This document shows positions 1 through 8,898 of a DNA stretch of 64,000 nucleotides, in pieces. Numbering within the stretch: position 1 is the stretch's first letter; each line of letters starts with the position of its first letter. The position numbers and the translations under genes are program-made. Location: assembly GCA_002238725.1 (NCBI GenBank), contig MPMX01000012.1:27416-91415 (forward strand), written 5' to 3'. The DNA comes from Rhodospirillaceae bacterium bin65 (GTDB lineage Bacteria; Pseudomonadota; Alphaproteobacteria; Bin65). The notes beneath the pieces are model-generated. The model was not told the DNA's origin, did no database searches, and was given only the letters and a program-made list of their open reading frames with translations.

Positions 1-111
1 GAAGGGCAGCGCGGCCAGCGAGCCGGCGGTTCCCGGCGCAATCGGCGACAGGCCGGCGCCGAACCAGACCGCCAGCCAGCCGGCGAAGCCGTCCGGTCGT
101 GCCGCCGCCAC
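1..111 (-). CDS. pgpA: Phosphatidylglycerophosphatase A, N-terminal fragment (cut by window edge)
   Basis: Only the first 37 codons lie in the window. Reading from a GTG at 111-109 on the minus strand, the translation contains WFGAGLSPIAPGTAGSLAAL, the N-terminal signature of the PgpA family, which dephosphorylates phosphatidylglycerol phosphate at the inner membrane to give phosphatidylglycerol. The GTG starts two bases after the ispDF stop codon, so the two genes are probably translationally coupled. An ispDF-pgpA order is common in alphaproteobacteria. The start is inferred from the match and from the junction; no ATG is available between the ispDF stop and the conserved residues. Confidence 0.8.
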   Translation of the reverse strand, partial: MAAARPDGFAGWLAVWFGAGLSPIAPGTAGSLAALPF

Positions 112-112
112 G

Positions 113-1327
113 TCACACCGTATCCGGCAGGTCGATGGACACCGCCGCCTGCGCCGCGATGCCTTCGCCGCGGCCGGTGAAGCCCAGCTTTTCGGTCGTC
201 GTCGCCTTGAGGCCGATCCGCGCCGGCGGCAGACCGGTCAGATCGCAGAGTTTCCGCTTCATGGCGTCGTGGTGCGGCGCCAGTTTCGGCCGCTCGCAGA
301 TAACGGTGAGATCCAGGTTGATCAACCGGCCGCCCGCATCGGCGACCAGGCCGAGCGCATGGCGCAGGAACCGGTCCGACGCCGCGCCGCGCCACTGCGG
401 ATCGCTGTCGGGAAAATGCCGGCCGATATCGCCTTCTCCGATCGCGCCCAGGACGGCGTCGGTCAGGGCGTGCAGGGCGGCGTCGGCGTCCGAATGGCCC
501 TCAAGCCCCTGAAAATGGCCGATCTTCACGCCGCACAGGACGACATGGTCGCCGGGGCCGAAGCGGTGAACGTCGAATCCATGGCCGACGACCGTGATCC
601 GCGGACCGGCCAAGGCCCGCGCCATCCGGTCGGCCCGCGCCAGATCCCCGGCGGTGGTGATCTTGAAATTGTCCTCCGATCCCGGGCTCACGGCCACGGT
701 GAGGCCGGCGGCTTCGGCGACCGCGGCATCGTCGGTCAGCGCCTCTCCCGCCGCGGCTTCGTGCGCCGCCACGAGATTGCGATAGCGGAAGGCCTGCGGA
801 GTCTGGGCCCGCCACAGCCGGTCACGCGCCACCGTTCCCGTTACCGTGCCCGAATCGTCCGTCTGCTTGACGGTATCGGTCATCGGGACGCCGACGATCG
901 CGGCGCCGTGGCGCTGCGCTTCATCGAGGCAACGGCTGACGATTTTCGCGGTGACGAACGGACGGGCCGCATCGTGCACCAGGACAAATTCCGGATCCAT
1001 TTTATCGAGGATTTTCAAACCGTTGTAGACCGATTCCTGACGTGACGCGCCGCCGGGAACGAAGCGGACCGCTTCCGCGCCGACGGATTGACGGGCCAGC
1101 GTCTCATCGTCCGGATGGATGACCGCAACGATGGCCGAAATCGCCGGATGCGCAGCGAAGACGCCGACCGTCCGGCGCAGCACCGGTTCGCCGCCGATCC
1201 GGGCATACTGTTTCGGGACATCGCCGCCGGCGCGCACGCCGCGCCCGGCCGCCACGATCACAGCCGCGCAGGCGCCCGGTTCGCCGGGTGCAGCAGGCGT
1301 TCGGTCGTCAGTCATGGTGCCGCTCAT
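113..1327 (-). CDS. ispDF: Bifunctional 2-C-methyl-D-erythritol 4-phosphate cytidylyltransferase / 2,4-cyclodiphosphate synthase
   Basis: A fused enzyme of about 404 residues for steps 3 and 5 of the MEP isoprenoid pathway. The N-terminal IspD part (about residues 15-235) opens with AAVIVAAGRGVRAGGDVPKQ, the CTP-binding loop. The IspF part (about 245-400) has the metal ligands Asp252 and His254 in GFDVHRF, then GHSDADAALHALTDA and DIGRHFPDSD. The frame stays open to an ATG at 1402, but the 25 extra residues resemble no IspD; I chose the ATG at 1327, with the ATG at 1315 as alternative. Transcribed divergently from dusB. Fusion of IspD and IspF is usual in alphaproteobacteria. Confidence 0.93.
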   Translation of the reverse strand: MSGTMTDDRTPAAPGEPGACAAVIVAAGRGVRAGGDVPKQYARIGGEPVLRRTVGVFAAHPAISAIVAVIHPDDETLARQSVGAEAVRFVPGGASRQESVYNGLKILDKMDPEFVLVHDAARPFVTAKIVSRCLDEAQRHGAAIVGVPMTDTVKQTDDSGTVTGTVARDRLWRAQTPQAFRYRNLVAAHEAAAGEALTDDAAVAEAAGLTVAVSPGSEDNFKITTAGDLARADRMARALAGPRITVVGHGFDVHRFGPGDHVVLCGVKIGHFQGLEGHSDADAALHALTDAVLGAIGEGDIGRHFPDSDPQWRGAASDRFLRHALGLVADAGGRLINLDLTVICERPKLAPHHDAMKRKLCDLTGLPPARIGLKATTTEKLGFTGRGEGIAAQAAVSIDLPDTV

Positions 1328-1451
1328 ATCACCGATCCGGCAGCGTTCCCATCCCGCGCTATCCGCCGCATTGCCGGATGTCCGCGTTGCCGCCGGTTCC
1401 ACCGCAGCCTAGGTTTGCCGAATTGCACAACAAATAGGCGTTGAACGAAAA

Positions 1452-2500
1452 ATGGGCATCCGGATCGGAAAATTGACGCTGGACGCGCCGGTCCTGCTCG
1501 CGCCGATGTCCGGCGTGACCGATCTGCCGTTCCGGCGGCTCGTCCGGTCCTTTGGCGCCGGGCTGGTCTTTTCCGAAATGGTCGCCAGCCACACAATGGT
1601 GCAGCGAACGCGCAAGTCGCGCCTCCGGGGCGATCTCCGCCGCGAACGCCCGCCCACCGCCCTCCAGCTCGCCGGCGCCGAGCCGGCGGTCATGGCGGAA
1701 GCGGCCCGGCTTGCCCGGGACTGTGGCGCCGCCCTGATCGACATCAATTTCGGCTGCCCGGCAAAGAAGGTCGTCAACAAGGCCTGCGGCTCGGCCCTTA
1801 TGCGCGAACCCGACCTTGCCGCACGCATCGTCGAGGCGGTCGTGCGCGCCGCCGACCCGCTGCCGGTAACCGCAAAGATGCGGCTGGGATGGGACGATTC
1901 GAGCCGCAACGCACCGGCCTTCGCCCGGCTGTGCGAAGCGGCCGGCGCCCGGATGCTCACCGTCCATGCCCGGACGCGCGAACAGCGTTTCGGCGGAAGC
2001 GCCGATTGGGCCGCGGTTGCGCCGGTCAAACGCGCTGTCGGCGTGCCGGTTGTCGTCAACGGCGATATCCGCTCGACGGCGGATATGGGCGAAGCGCTGG
2101 CATTGTCGGGCGCCGACGGCGTCATGATCGGCCGCGGCGCCTGCGGCAGGCCCCGGCCGCTGCGCGGCGCGGTGCGGCGGGGCGGCCGGCGTGCGGCGGG
2201 CCCTGGCTGCTGGGCGATGCGGTGCGGCGGCTGGCCGGGTGCGCGGCGGTCGCGCCGCCTGCCGGACCGGCGCTTGCCGCCCTCGTCAAGGGCCACTACG
2301 GCGCGATTCTCGAACACTACGGCGTGCCGGCAGGGGTCAGGATCGCCCGCAAGCACCTGGCCTGGTACGCCGATGCCGCCGGTGTCCCGCCGGCTTTCAA
2401 AGCCGCGGCAAACCGGCTGACGGTTCCGGCCGATGTGCTGGCGCTGATCGAGCGGGCATTCGACGCGCCCGAGCCGGCGCGGACAAGCCTGGCGGCCTGA
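1452..2500 (+). pseudogene. dusB: tRNA-dihydrouridine synthase, frameshifted by a 50-bp tandem duplication
   Basis: DusB/NifR3 reduces uridines in the tRNA D-loop with FMN and NADPH. The N-terminal TIM barrel is clear (LLAPMSGVTDLPFRRLVRSF, INFGCPAKKVVNKACGSALM, VNGDIRSTADMGEA) and runs in frame from 1452 to about 2150. After GRGACGRP the frame is lost. The expected continuation, PWLLGDAVRRLAG to KGHYGAILEHYG and a C-terminus ending at 2500, is found in another frame from about 2200. Bases 2141-2190 and 2191-2240 are degenerate copies 50 bp apart; removing one restores one reading frame (50 leaves remainder 2 on division by 3). It is the first gene before ntrBC, its usual place. It could be a real pseudogene or an assembly error in GC-rich sequence. 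Confidence 0.85.
2141..2240. repeat. Degenerate 50-bp tandem duplication inside dusB
   Basis: Copy 1 is 2141-2190 and copy 2 is 2191-2240. The first 40 positions agree at 33; the fourth block of ten (2171-2180 and 2221-2230) is identical. The duplication is the cause of the dusB frame change. Confidence 0.8.
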
Positions 2501-2502
2501 GC

Positions 2503-3639
2503 ATGAATGTGCGTTATGCCCCGGCGCCGCCGGTGCGGCCGGCGCCACCGGCGCAGCCCGAAGCCGAAACCGCCGCCTCGGACGGCTGGACCTTTCTCAA
2601 CGGCCTGGCGGACGCGATCCTCGTCGTCGACCGGGAAAACGCCATTCGGTTCGCCAATCTCGCGGCCGAAAATCTGCTGCGCTCCAGCCGCAAGGCGATC
2701 TGCCGGCGGACCCTGGCGCAGTATTTTTCCGACGACAGCCCGATCTTCACGCTCCTGCAGCAGGCGCGCGCGAGCGGCAGCACCGTCGCGGACAGCGATA
2801 CCTCCCTCGAATCGCGGCAACGGGCGATTCCGCATGTCGCGGTTCACGCCAGCCCGGTCGACGACGGCGCAGGTTCGATCGTTCTCAGCTTCCGGGAGCA
2901 ATCGATCGCGCATCAGATCGATCGCCAGCTCAGCCACCGCAGCGCCGCCCGGTCGGTTTCCGCCATGGCCTCCCTGCTGGCCCACGAAATCCGCAATCCG
3001 CTGAGCGGGATCAAGGGCGCAGCGCAGTTGCTCGAAACCGCAGTGGGTGCAGAAGACCGGCCGCTCGCCAGCCTGATCCGCGATGAGGCCGACCGCCTGA
3101 ACGCCCTGGTCGACCGGTTCGAGATCTTCGCCGACCGGCCGCTCGTCCGGCGCGAGGGAGTCAATATCCACGAAGTGCTGGGCCGGGTCCGGCGCAGCGC
3201 GGAAAACGGCTTCGCCAAAGGCAGGCGGATCGTGGAAGACTACGACCCCTCCCTGCCGCCGGTTCTGGGCGACCGGGACAGGCTGGTGCAGGTTTTTCTG
3301 AACCTTGTCAAAAATGCCGCCGAAGCGGCGCCCGACCGGGACGGTGAGATCCGGCTGCGCACGGCGTACCGCTCGGGCGTCCGGATCGCAGCGCCCGCCA
3401 ACGACAGCTTTGTCCGGTTGCCGATCGTCGTTTCGGTCGAGGATAATGGCCCCGGCATACCCGGCGAACTGCGCAATCACCTGTTCGACGCCTTCGTCAC
3501 GACCAAAGCGTCGGGCAGCGGACTGGGGCTGGCCCTTGTCGCCAAGATCGTCGAAGAACTGGGCGGCGTCGTCGAATTCGATCGGGAAAACGGCCGCACC
3601 GTGTTCCAGGTGTTGCTGCCGGCGCAGGAAAGGCCCTGA
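2503..3639 (+). CDS. ntrB: Nitrogen regulation sensor histidine kinase NtrB
   Basis: A soluble PII-controlled kinase/phosphatase of 378 residues that sets the phosphorylation of NtrC. A PAS-like domain (about residues 25-130, ILVVDRENAIRFANLAAENL) precedes the H-box LLAHEIRNPLSGIKGAAQLL with the phospho-accepting His161. The ATPase domain has the N-box QVFLNLVKNAAEA, the G1 box EDNGPGIP and G2 box GSGLGLAL. There is no membrane segment. The ATG at 2503 lies two bases after the dusB stop and the gene ends three bases before ntrC, so dusB-ntrB-ntrC is one transcription unit. Length and architecture are normal. Confidence 0.95.
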   Translation: MNVRYAPAPPVRPAPPAQPEAETAASDGWTFLNGLADAILVVDRENAIRFANLAAENLLRSSRKAICRRTLAQYFSDDSPIFTLLQQARASGSTVADSDTSLESRQRAIPHVAVHASPVDDGAGSIVLSFREQSIAHQIDRQLSHRSAARSVSAMASLLAHEIRNPLSGIKGAAQLLETAVGAEDRPLASLIRDEADRLNALVDRFEIFADRPLVRREGVNIHEVLGRVRRSAENGFAKGRRIVEDYDPSLPPVLGDRDRLVQVFLNLVKNAAEAAPDRDGEIRLRTAYRSGVRIAAPANDSFVRLPIVVSVEDNGPGIPGELRNHLFDAFVTTKASGSGLGLALVAKIVEELGGVVEFDRENGRTVFQVLLPAQERP

Positions 3640-3642
3640 GCG

Positions 3643-5139
3643 ATGGCCGACGCCACCATCCTGCTGGCCGACGACGACCGGAGCATCCGCACGGTCCTCA
3701 GCCACGCCCTGATCAGGGCGGGTTACGATGTCAAGGCGACCGGCAACGCCGCCACGCTTTGGAGCTGGATTCAAGATGGCGCCGGCGACATGGTGATCAC
3801 GGATGTGATCCTGCCGGACCAGAACGGACTCGATCTCGTGCCGCGAATCCGGAAGCTGCGGCCGTCGCTGCGCGTGATCGTGATGAGCGCGCAGAACACC
3901 CTTGCCACCGCGGTTCGCGCGACCGAGCGCGGCGCGTTCGAATATCTGCCGAAACCTTTCGATATCAACGAGTTGGTCGGCGTCGTTCAGCGCGGTTTGG
4001 CAGCATCGGCATCGAACGGCTCCGACCGCCGGACCGGCCGGTCTCCGGACGACGGCCTGCCGCTGATCGGCCGATCGCCGGCGATGCAGGAAATCTACCG
4101 CACGCTGGCCCGCCTGATGCCGACGGACCTGTCGATTGTCGTGACCGGCGAATCCGGCACCGGCAAGGAACTGATCGCCCGCGCCCTGCACGACTACGGC
4201 AAGCGCAAGAACCGGCCCTTCGTCGCCATCAACATGGCGGCCATCCCGCGCGACCTGATCGAGAGCGAACTGTTCGGCCACGAGAAGGGGGCGTTTACCG
4301 GCGCCGAATCCCGTGCGCCGGGCCGGTTCGCGCAAGCCGAGGGCGGCACCCTGTTCCTCGACGAAATCGGCGACATGCCGATCGAGGCGCAAACCCGGCT
4401 GCTCCGCGTGCTTCAGCAGGGCGAGTATCTTCCGGTCGGCGGGCGCTCGCCGATGCGGGCGAACGTCCGGATCGTCGCTGCGACCCACCGCGACCTGCGC
4501 ACCCTGATCCGGCAGGGGCTGTTCCGGGAAGACCTGTTCTACCGGCTGAACGTCGTGCCGATCCGCGTCCCGCCGCTGCGCGAAAGGCCGGAGGACATTC
4601 CCGACCTCGTCGACCATTTCCTGGCGCGCGCCGAAGCCGAGGGACTGCCGCGAAAAGCGATCGAAGAGGCCGCCGTGTCGCGCCTCGCCCGGGCCCGGTG
4701 GCCGGGCAATGTACGGGAGCTCGAAAACCTCATCCGCCGTCTGACGGCGCTCTATTCCGAAGAGACGATCACGACCGGGATCGTCGAGGCCGAACTGGCG
4801 GACCGCAACGAGACGCCGTCGTTCGGCGCCGACGGCGGCGGCGAAGACGACGGGAGCATCGGCGGTTCGGTAGAACGCCATTTGCGTGCCTATTTCGACG
4901 CGCATGACGGCAGACTGCCGGCCGCTGGCCTCTATGCGCGGGTGATCCGGGAGGTCGAACGGCCGCTCATCGAATTGTCGCTGGCGGCCACGAACGGCAA
5001 CCAGCTGCGCGCCGCCGGGATGCTCGGCCTCAACCGGAATACCCTGCGCAAGAAAATCTCGGATCTCGATATCGGCATTGCGCGCGGCCGGCGGACGGCG
5101 CGTTTCCGGGATTCGGAGCCCGAGAGAGGCGACGGCTGA
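3643..5139 (+). CDS. ntrC: Nitrogen regulation response regulator NtrC (sigma-54 activator)
   Basis: A 498-residue enhancer-binding protein. The receiver domain (1-120) has acidic ADDD near the start, phospho-acceptor Asp54 in ITDVILPD and Lys in YLPKPF. The central AAA+ domain has Walker A GESGTGKE, an intact sigma-54 contact loop GAFTGAES, Walker [11 protein letters not shown] and R-finger region [11 protein letters not shown] Fis-type helix-turn-helix near the C-terminus ([20 protein letters not shown]) binds DNA. Partner kinase is NtrB just upstream. The stop codon overlaps the ntrY ATG by one base, which suggests coupled translation of the BC and YX systems. Confidence 0.96.
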   Translation: MADATILLADDDRSIRTVLSHALIRAGYDVKATGNAATLWSWIQDGAGDMVITDVILPDQNGLDLVPRIRKLRPSLRVIVMSAQNTLATAVRATERGAFEYLPKPFDINELVGVVQRGLAASASNGSDRRTGRSPDDGLPLIGRSPAMQEIYRTLARLMPTDLSIVVTGESGTGKELIARALHDYGKRKNRPFVAINMAAIPRDLIESELFGHEKGAFTGAESRAPGRFAQAEGGTLFLDEIGDMPIEAQTRLLRVLQQGEYLPVGGRSPMRANVRIVAATHRDLRTLIRQGLFREDLFYRLNVVPIRVPPLRERPEDIPDLVDHFLARAEAEGLPRKAIEEAAVSRLARARWPGNVRELENLIRRLTALYSEETITTGIVEAELADRNETPSFGADGGGEDDGSIGGSVERHLRAYFDAHDGRLPAAGLYARVIREVERPLIELSLAATNGNQLRAAGMLGLNRNTLRKKISDLDIGIARGRRTARFRDSEPERGDG

Positions 5140-7424
5140 TGGATACGGCCCTCCCGCGCAGGCGGCAGAGGCAGCGCTGGATGCTGCGGGTCTCGGCATT
5201 CGTCAACCGGGTTGCGCTGTCGAGCCGCCTCGCCGTCGGACTGGCGATCGCGGCCGTCATCACCAGCGTGCTGACGGCGATTAACCTGGCCGAATCGCCG
5301 CTGGGCGCCGATCCGGGCATCAATCTGGCATTGATCGTCATCGATCTGGCGATCGTATTGCCGCTTGCCGGGCTCATCGCCTTTCGAGTCGTTCTTCTCT
5401 GGTCGGCCCGGCGGCAGGGCAAGGCCGGATCGCGGCTCCATGCCCGGCTGGTGCTGCTGTTCAGCATCATCGCGGTGACGCCGGCGATTATCGTCGCGAT
5501 ATTTTCGGCCGTGATGTTCGAGTTCGGCATCCAGGCCTGGTTCAGCAGCCGTGTCGCCACAGCGCTGCGCGAATCGGTCAACATAACCGAAAAGTATGTC
5601 GACGAGCACATCATCGCGCTGCAGACGGACGTCCGCAATCTCGGATCCGACATCAATACGCACGCGCTGGAGTTGATGAACGATCCGGGGCAGCTGCCCG
5701 CTTTCGTCACCCGGCGGGCGCGCGAGCGCGGCATCGTCGGCGCGTCGGTATTCGACGAGCGCGGCCGGATTCTGGTTTCCGATGTCGGCAGTTTTTCGCC
5801 TGCCAACGAGCGGCCGGCAAACCTGCGCGCCGCGATTTCGCGGGTGCGCAAGGACGGCGACATCGTCGTGATCGCGCGTCGGGGCGAGCACAATATCCGG
5901 GCGCTGCTGCGGCTGACGATCTTTTTCGATTCGAACATCTATCTGTATATCAGCCGTCCCATTGAACCGACTCTGCGCTCGCACATGGTGCGCATGCAGG
6001 GCGCCGTCGACGAGTATCTCAAGCTGGAAGGGCAGCGCTCCGGCCTGCAGATCGGCTACTTCCTGCTCTACGGCGTGGTCTCGCTGCTGCTCCTGCTTGC
6101 CGCGATCTGGCTCGGCCTCTATTTCGCCGGCCGGCTTGTCCGGCCCATCTCGGAATTGATCGCAGCGTCCGAACGGGTCGGCCGGGGCGACCTCGGCGTG
6201 CGGGTCCGCAGTTCGGGGCAGGACGAAATCGCCAGCCTTTCCCGCTCCTTCAACCAGATGACCGGCGAGCTTGAGCGCAATCGCCGGGAACTCGTCGCGG
6301 TTAACCGGCAGAACGAAGCCCGCCGCGAGTTTACCGAGAAGGTTCTGGAAGGCGTTTCTGCCGGGGTCATCGGCCTCAATGCCGACCGGAGCATCAATCT
6401 GCCGAACCGGTCGGCTTCCGATCTCATCGGCGTCGATCTCGAAGCGCGGATCGGCGAGCCGATCGCCGATGTCGTGCCCGAATTCGGCGAGATGATGGAC
6501 CGGATCGCGCGCAATCCGGTGCGTCGACACTGGAGCGAGATCGTCATCCAGCGCAACGACAGGGCCCGGACGCTGATGGTCCGCCTCGCCGCCGAATACC
6601 TATCGTCCGAAATCGTCGGCTATGTCTTCACCTTCGACGATATCACCGAGCTGCAACAGGCGCAGCGCACGGCAGCCTGGGCGGACGTCGCCCAGCGCAT
6701 CGCCCACGAAATCAAGAACCCGCTGACCCCGATCCAGCTTTCGGCCGAGCGATTGCGGCGCAAATATCTCAAGCATATCGAGACCGATCCGGAAGTCTTC
6801 GACACCTGCACCGACACGATCATCCGGCAGGTCGACGATATCGGCCGGCTGGTCAGCGAATTTTCCAATTTCGCCCGGATGCCGGCGCCGCGCATGAAGG
6901 AAAACAACCTGCGAGAACTGTGCCGGCAGGCGATCTTCCTGCAGCGCTCGGCGCATCCGGCGATCGCCTACGATTTTGCCAAAATCAATACGCCGCTGCC
7001 CATCCTGTGCGACGGCCATCAGGTCAGCCAGGCGCTGACCAATCTGCTTCAGAATGCCGCCAACGCGATCGAGGAACAGGGTGGCCCGCCCGGTTCGAAG
7101 GACGCTTCCGGGCGCATCGGCACCGTTACCCTGACGATCGACGACAGCGAAAGCGGAACCGCGGTCTCGATCTCGGATACCGGGCCCGGCCTGCCGACCG
7201 ACATGCTTCACCGGCTCACCGAGCCCTATGTCTCGACCCGGGCCAAGGGGACCGGCCTCGGGCTGGCCATCGTGCGCAAGATCATGGAGGATCATGGCGG
7301 GGAGTTGCGATTGAAGAACGACTATACGCAGGAAAGAGAGATTCGCGGTGCAACGATCACCATGGCGTTCCCAGCCACGGTTCGCGCCGACGGGCCGGTA
7401 CAGCCGGTTTCGGCGGATGCCTGA
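5139..7424 (+). CDS. ntrY: Membrane sensor histidine kinase NtrY
   Basis: A 761-residue membrane kinase paired with NtrX, known in alphaproteobacteria for nitrogen, redox and envelope responses. Hydrophobic segments lie in the first 120 residues and again near residue 310 (YFLLYGVVSLLLLLAAIWLG), framing an extracytoplasmic region; a HAMP domain follows (RLVRPISELIAASERVGRG), then a PAS domain. The H-box is VAQRIAHEIKNPLTPIQLS with His523; the ATPase boxes are LTNLLQNAANAIEEQ, SDTGPGLP and GTGLGLAIV. It starts within the ntrC stop codon and ends 31 bp before ntrX. Confidence 0.95.
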   Translation: MDTALPRRRQRQRWMLRVSAFVNRVALSSRLAVGLAIAAVITSVLTAINLAESPLGADPGINLALIVIDLAIVLPLAGLIAFRVVLLWSARRQGKAGSRLHARLVLLFSIIAVTPAIIVAIFSAVMFEFGIQAWFSSRVATALRESVNITEKYVDEHIIALQTDVRNLGSDINTHALELMNDPGQLPAFVTRRARERGIVGASVFDERGRILVSDVGSFSPANERPANLRAAISRVRKDGDIVVIARRGEHNIRALLRLTIFFDSNIYLYISRPIEPTLRSHMVRMQGAVDEYLKLEGQRSGLQIGYFLLYGVVSLLLLLAAIWLGLYFAGRLVRPISELIAASERVGRGDLGVRVRSSGQDEIASLSRSFNQMTGELERNRRELVAVNRQNEARREFTEKVLEGVSAGVIGLNADRSINLPNRSASDLIGVDLEARIGEPIADVVPEFGEMMDRIARNPVRRHWSEIVIQRNDRARTLMVRLAAEYLSSEIVGYVFTFDDITELQQAQRTAAWADVAQRIAHEIKNPLTPIQLSAERLRRKYLKHIETDPEVFDTCTDTIIRQVDDIGRLVSEFSNFARMPAPRMKENNLRELCRQAIFLQRSAHPAIAYDFAKINTPLPILCDGHQVSQALTNLLQNAANAIEEQGGPPGSKDASGRIGTVTLTIDDSESGTAVSISDTGPGLPTDMLHRLTEPYVSTRAKGTGLGLAIVRKIMEDHGGELRLKNDYTQEREIRGATITMAFPATVRADGPVQPVSADA

Positions 7425-7455
7425 CCCGGCCGGAATGCACCGGAGCCGTTAGCCG

Positions 7456-8859
7456 ATGGCCGCCGATATTCTGATCGTCGACGATGAAGCCGATATCCGG
7501 AGCCTGATATCGGGCATCCTGTCGGACGAGGGCTACATGACCCGGCAGGCCGCCGATGCCGATGCCGCGCTCACGGCGATTCGCACCCGGCGGCCGTCGC
7601 TCATCGTGCTCGATATCTGGCTGGAAGGCAGCCGCATGGACGGCATGGAACTCCTGGAGCGGGTCAAGACGGATCATCCCGACCTGCCGGTCATCATGAT
7701 CAGCGGCCACGGCACGGTCGAGATGGCCGTCGACGCCATCAAGATCGGCGCCTTCGACTTTATCGAGAAGCCGTTCAAGAGCGACCGGGTACTCCTGCAG
7801 ATCGAACGCGCCATCGAGACCGCGCGCCTCAAGCGCGAAAACGAAGCGCTGTGGGAGCGCGCCGGCGGCGCCTACGAACTGGTGGGCGAATCGCCGGCCA
7901 TCTCGCAGATCAACCAGGCCATCGAACGCGTGGCCCCGACGAGCAGCCGGGTTCTGGTGACCGGCGCCGCCGGCGTGGGCAAGGAGGTCGTCGCCCGGCT
8001 GATCCATCAACGCAGCGCCCGCGGCAACGGCCCATTCGTGATCGTCAACTGCGCGACCATGCATCCGGACCGCCTGGAGCAGGAACTGTTCGGCGAGGAA
8101 GCCGGAGACCGCACACGCAGCGGCATTCTCGAAGGCTGCCACGGCGGCACGCTGTTGCTCGACGAAATCGCCGACATGCCGTGGGAAACCCAAGGCAAGT
8201 TTGTCAGAATTCTTCAGGACCGGGGGTTTCAGAGAATCGGCGGCCATGCGACCGTCGAGGTGGATATCCGCGTCATCGCGTCGACCAGCCGGCATCTCAA
8301 GCCCGAAATCGCCGCCCGGCGTTTCCGGGAAGATCTGTATTACCGGCTCAGAGTCGTCCCCATCGACATTCCGCCCCTGCGCGACCGGCGTCCGGATATT
8401 CCCGATCTGGCGGTGCATTTCATGGCCAAGGCGGCGGCCCGTTCCGGCCTGCCGGCGCGCGCCTTCTCCGACGATGCGCTGGCGGCATTGCAGGCGTACG
8501 ACTGGCCGGGCAATGTCCGCGAACTGGCCAACGTGATCGACCGCCTCCTGATCATGGCGCAGGCCGGACCGGGCGAAAAACTGATCGCAAGAATGATGCC
8601 ACCTGAAATTCTGGGCGAGGAAACCATGCTGCCCCGCTTCGAAAAGGGCGGCGAGATCATGGCGTTGCCCCTGAGGGAGGCGCGCGAAATGTTCGAACGC
8701 GAATACCTGACGGCGCAGGTCGACCGCTTCGGCGGCAATGTTTCCAGGACGGCCGAATTCGTCGGCATGGAGCGCTCCGCGCTGCACCGCAAGCTGAAGC
8801 TGCTCGGCCTGACCGGCGGCGAGCGCGGCGCCGGCGACAAAACCGATACCGTCCATTGA
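7456..8859 (+). CDS. ntrX: Response regulator NtrX (AAA+ type, no GAFTGA loop)
   Basis: A 467-residue NtrC-family regulator paired with NtrY. The receiver holds IVDDEADIRS, phospho-acceptor Asp53 in IVLDIWLEG and Lys in FIEKPFKSD. The AAA+ domain has a changed Walker A (GAAGVGKE) and Walker B LLLDEIADMP, but the sigma-54 loop is absent: ELFGEEAGDRTRSGILEG stands where GAFTGA would be. NtrX proteins of this class are known to lack this loop and so are not expected to act as classic sigma-54 activators. The C-terminus carries a Fis-type helix-turn-helix (VSRTAEFVGMERSALHRKLK). Contrast with the complete loop in NtrC. Confidence 0.94.
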   Translation: MAADILIVDDEADIRSLISGILSDEGYMTRQAADADAALTAIRTRRPSLIVLDIWLEGSRMDGMELLERVKTDHPDLPVIMISGHGTVEMAVDAIKIGAFDFIEKPFKSDRVLLQIERAIETARLKRENEALWERAGGAYELVGESPAISQINQAIERVAPTSSRVLVTGAAGVGKEVVARLIHQRSARGNGPFVIVNCATMHPDRLEQELFGEEAGDRTRSGILEGCHGGTLLLDEIADMPWETQGKFVRILQDRGFQRIGGHATVEVDIRVIASTSRHLKPEIAARRFREDLYYRLRVVPIDIPPLRDRRPDIPDLAVHFMAKAAARSGLPARAFSDDALAALQAYDWPGNVRELANVIDRLLIMAQAGPGEKLIARMMPPEILGEETMLPRFEKGGEIMALPLREAREMFEREYLTAQVDRFGGNVSRTAEFVGMERSALHRKLKLLGLTGGERGAGDKTDTVH

Positions 8860-8898
8860 TCTGCCGCTCGCTTCTTCACGACAGGGCCGGATGACATC

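Noticed and set aside
1328..1451. Promoter between ispDF and dusB
   Set aside because: TTGCC and A-rich bits exist but no pair with good spacing; a promoter must be there but cannot be placed.
2317..5199. A 960-codon open frame on the minus strand
   Set aside because: It lies antisense to ntrB and ntrC; long open antisense frames are a by-product of the high G+C codon bias. The plus-strand genes have all their family motifs.
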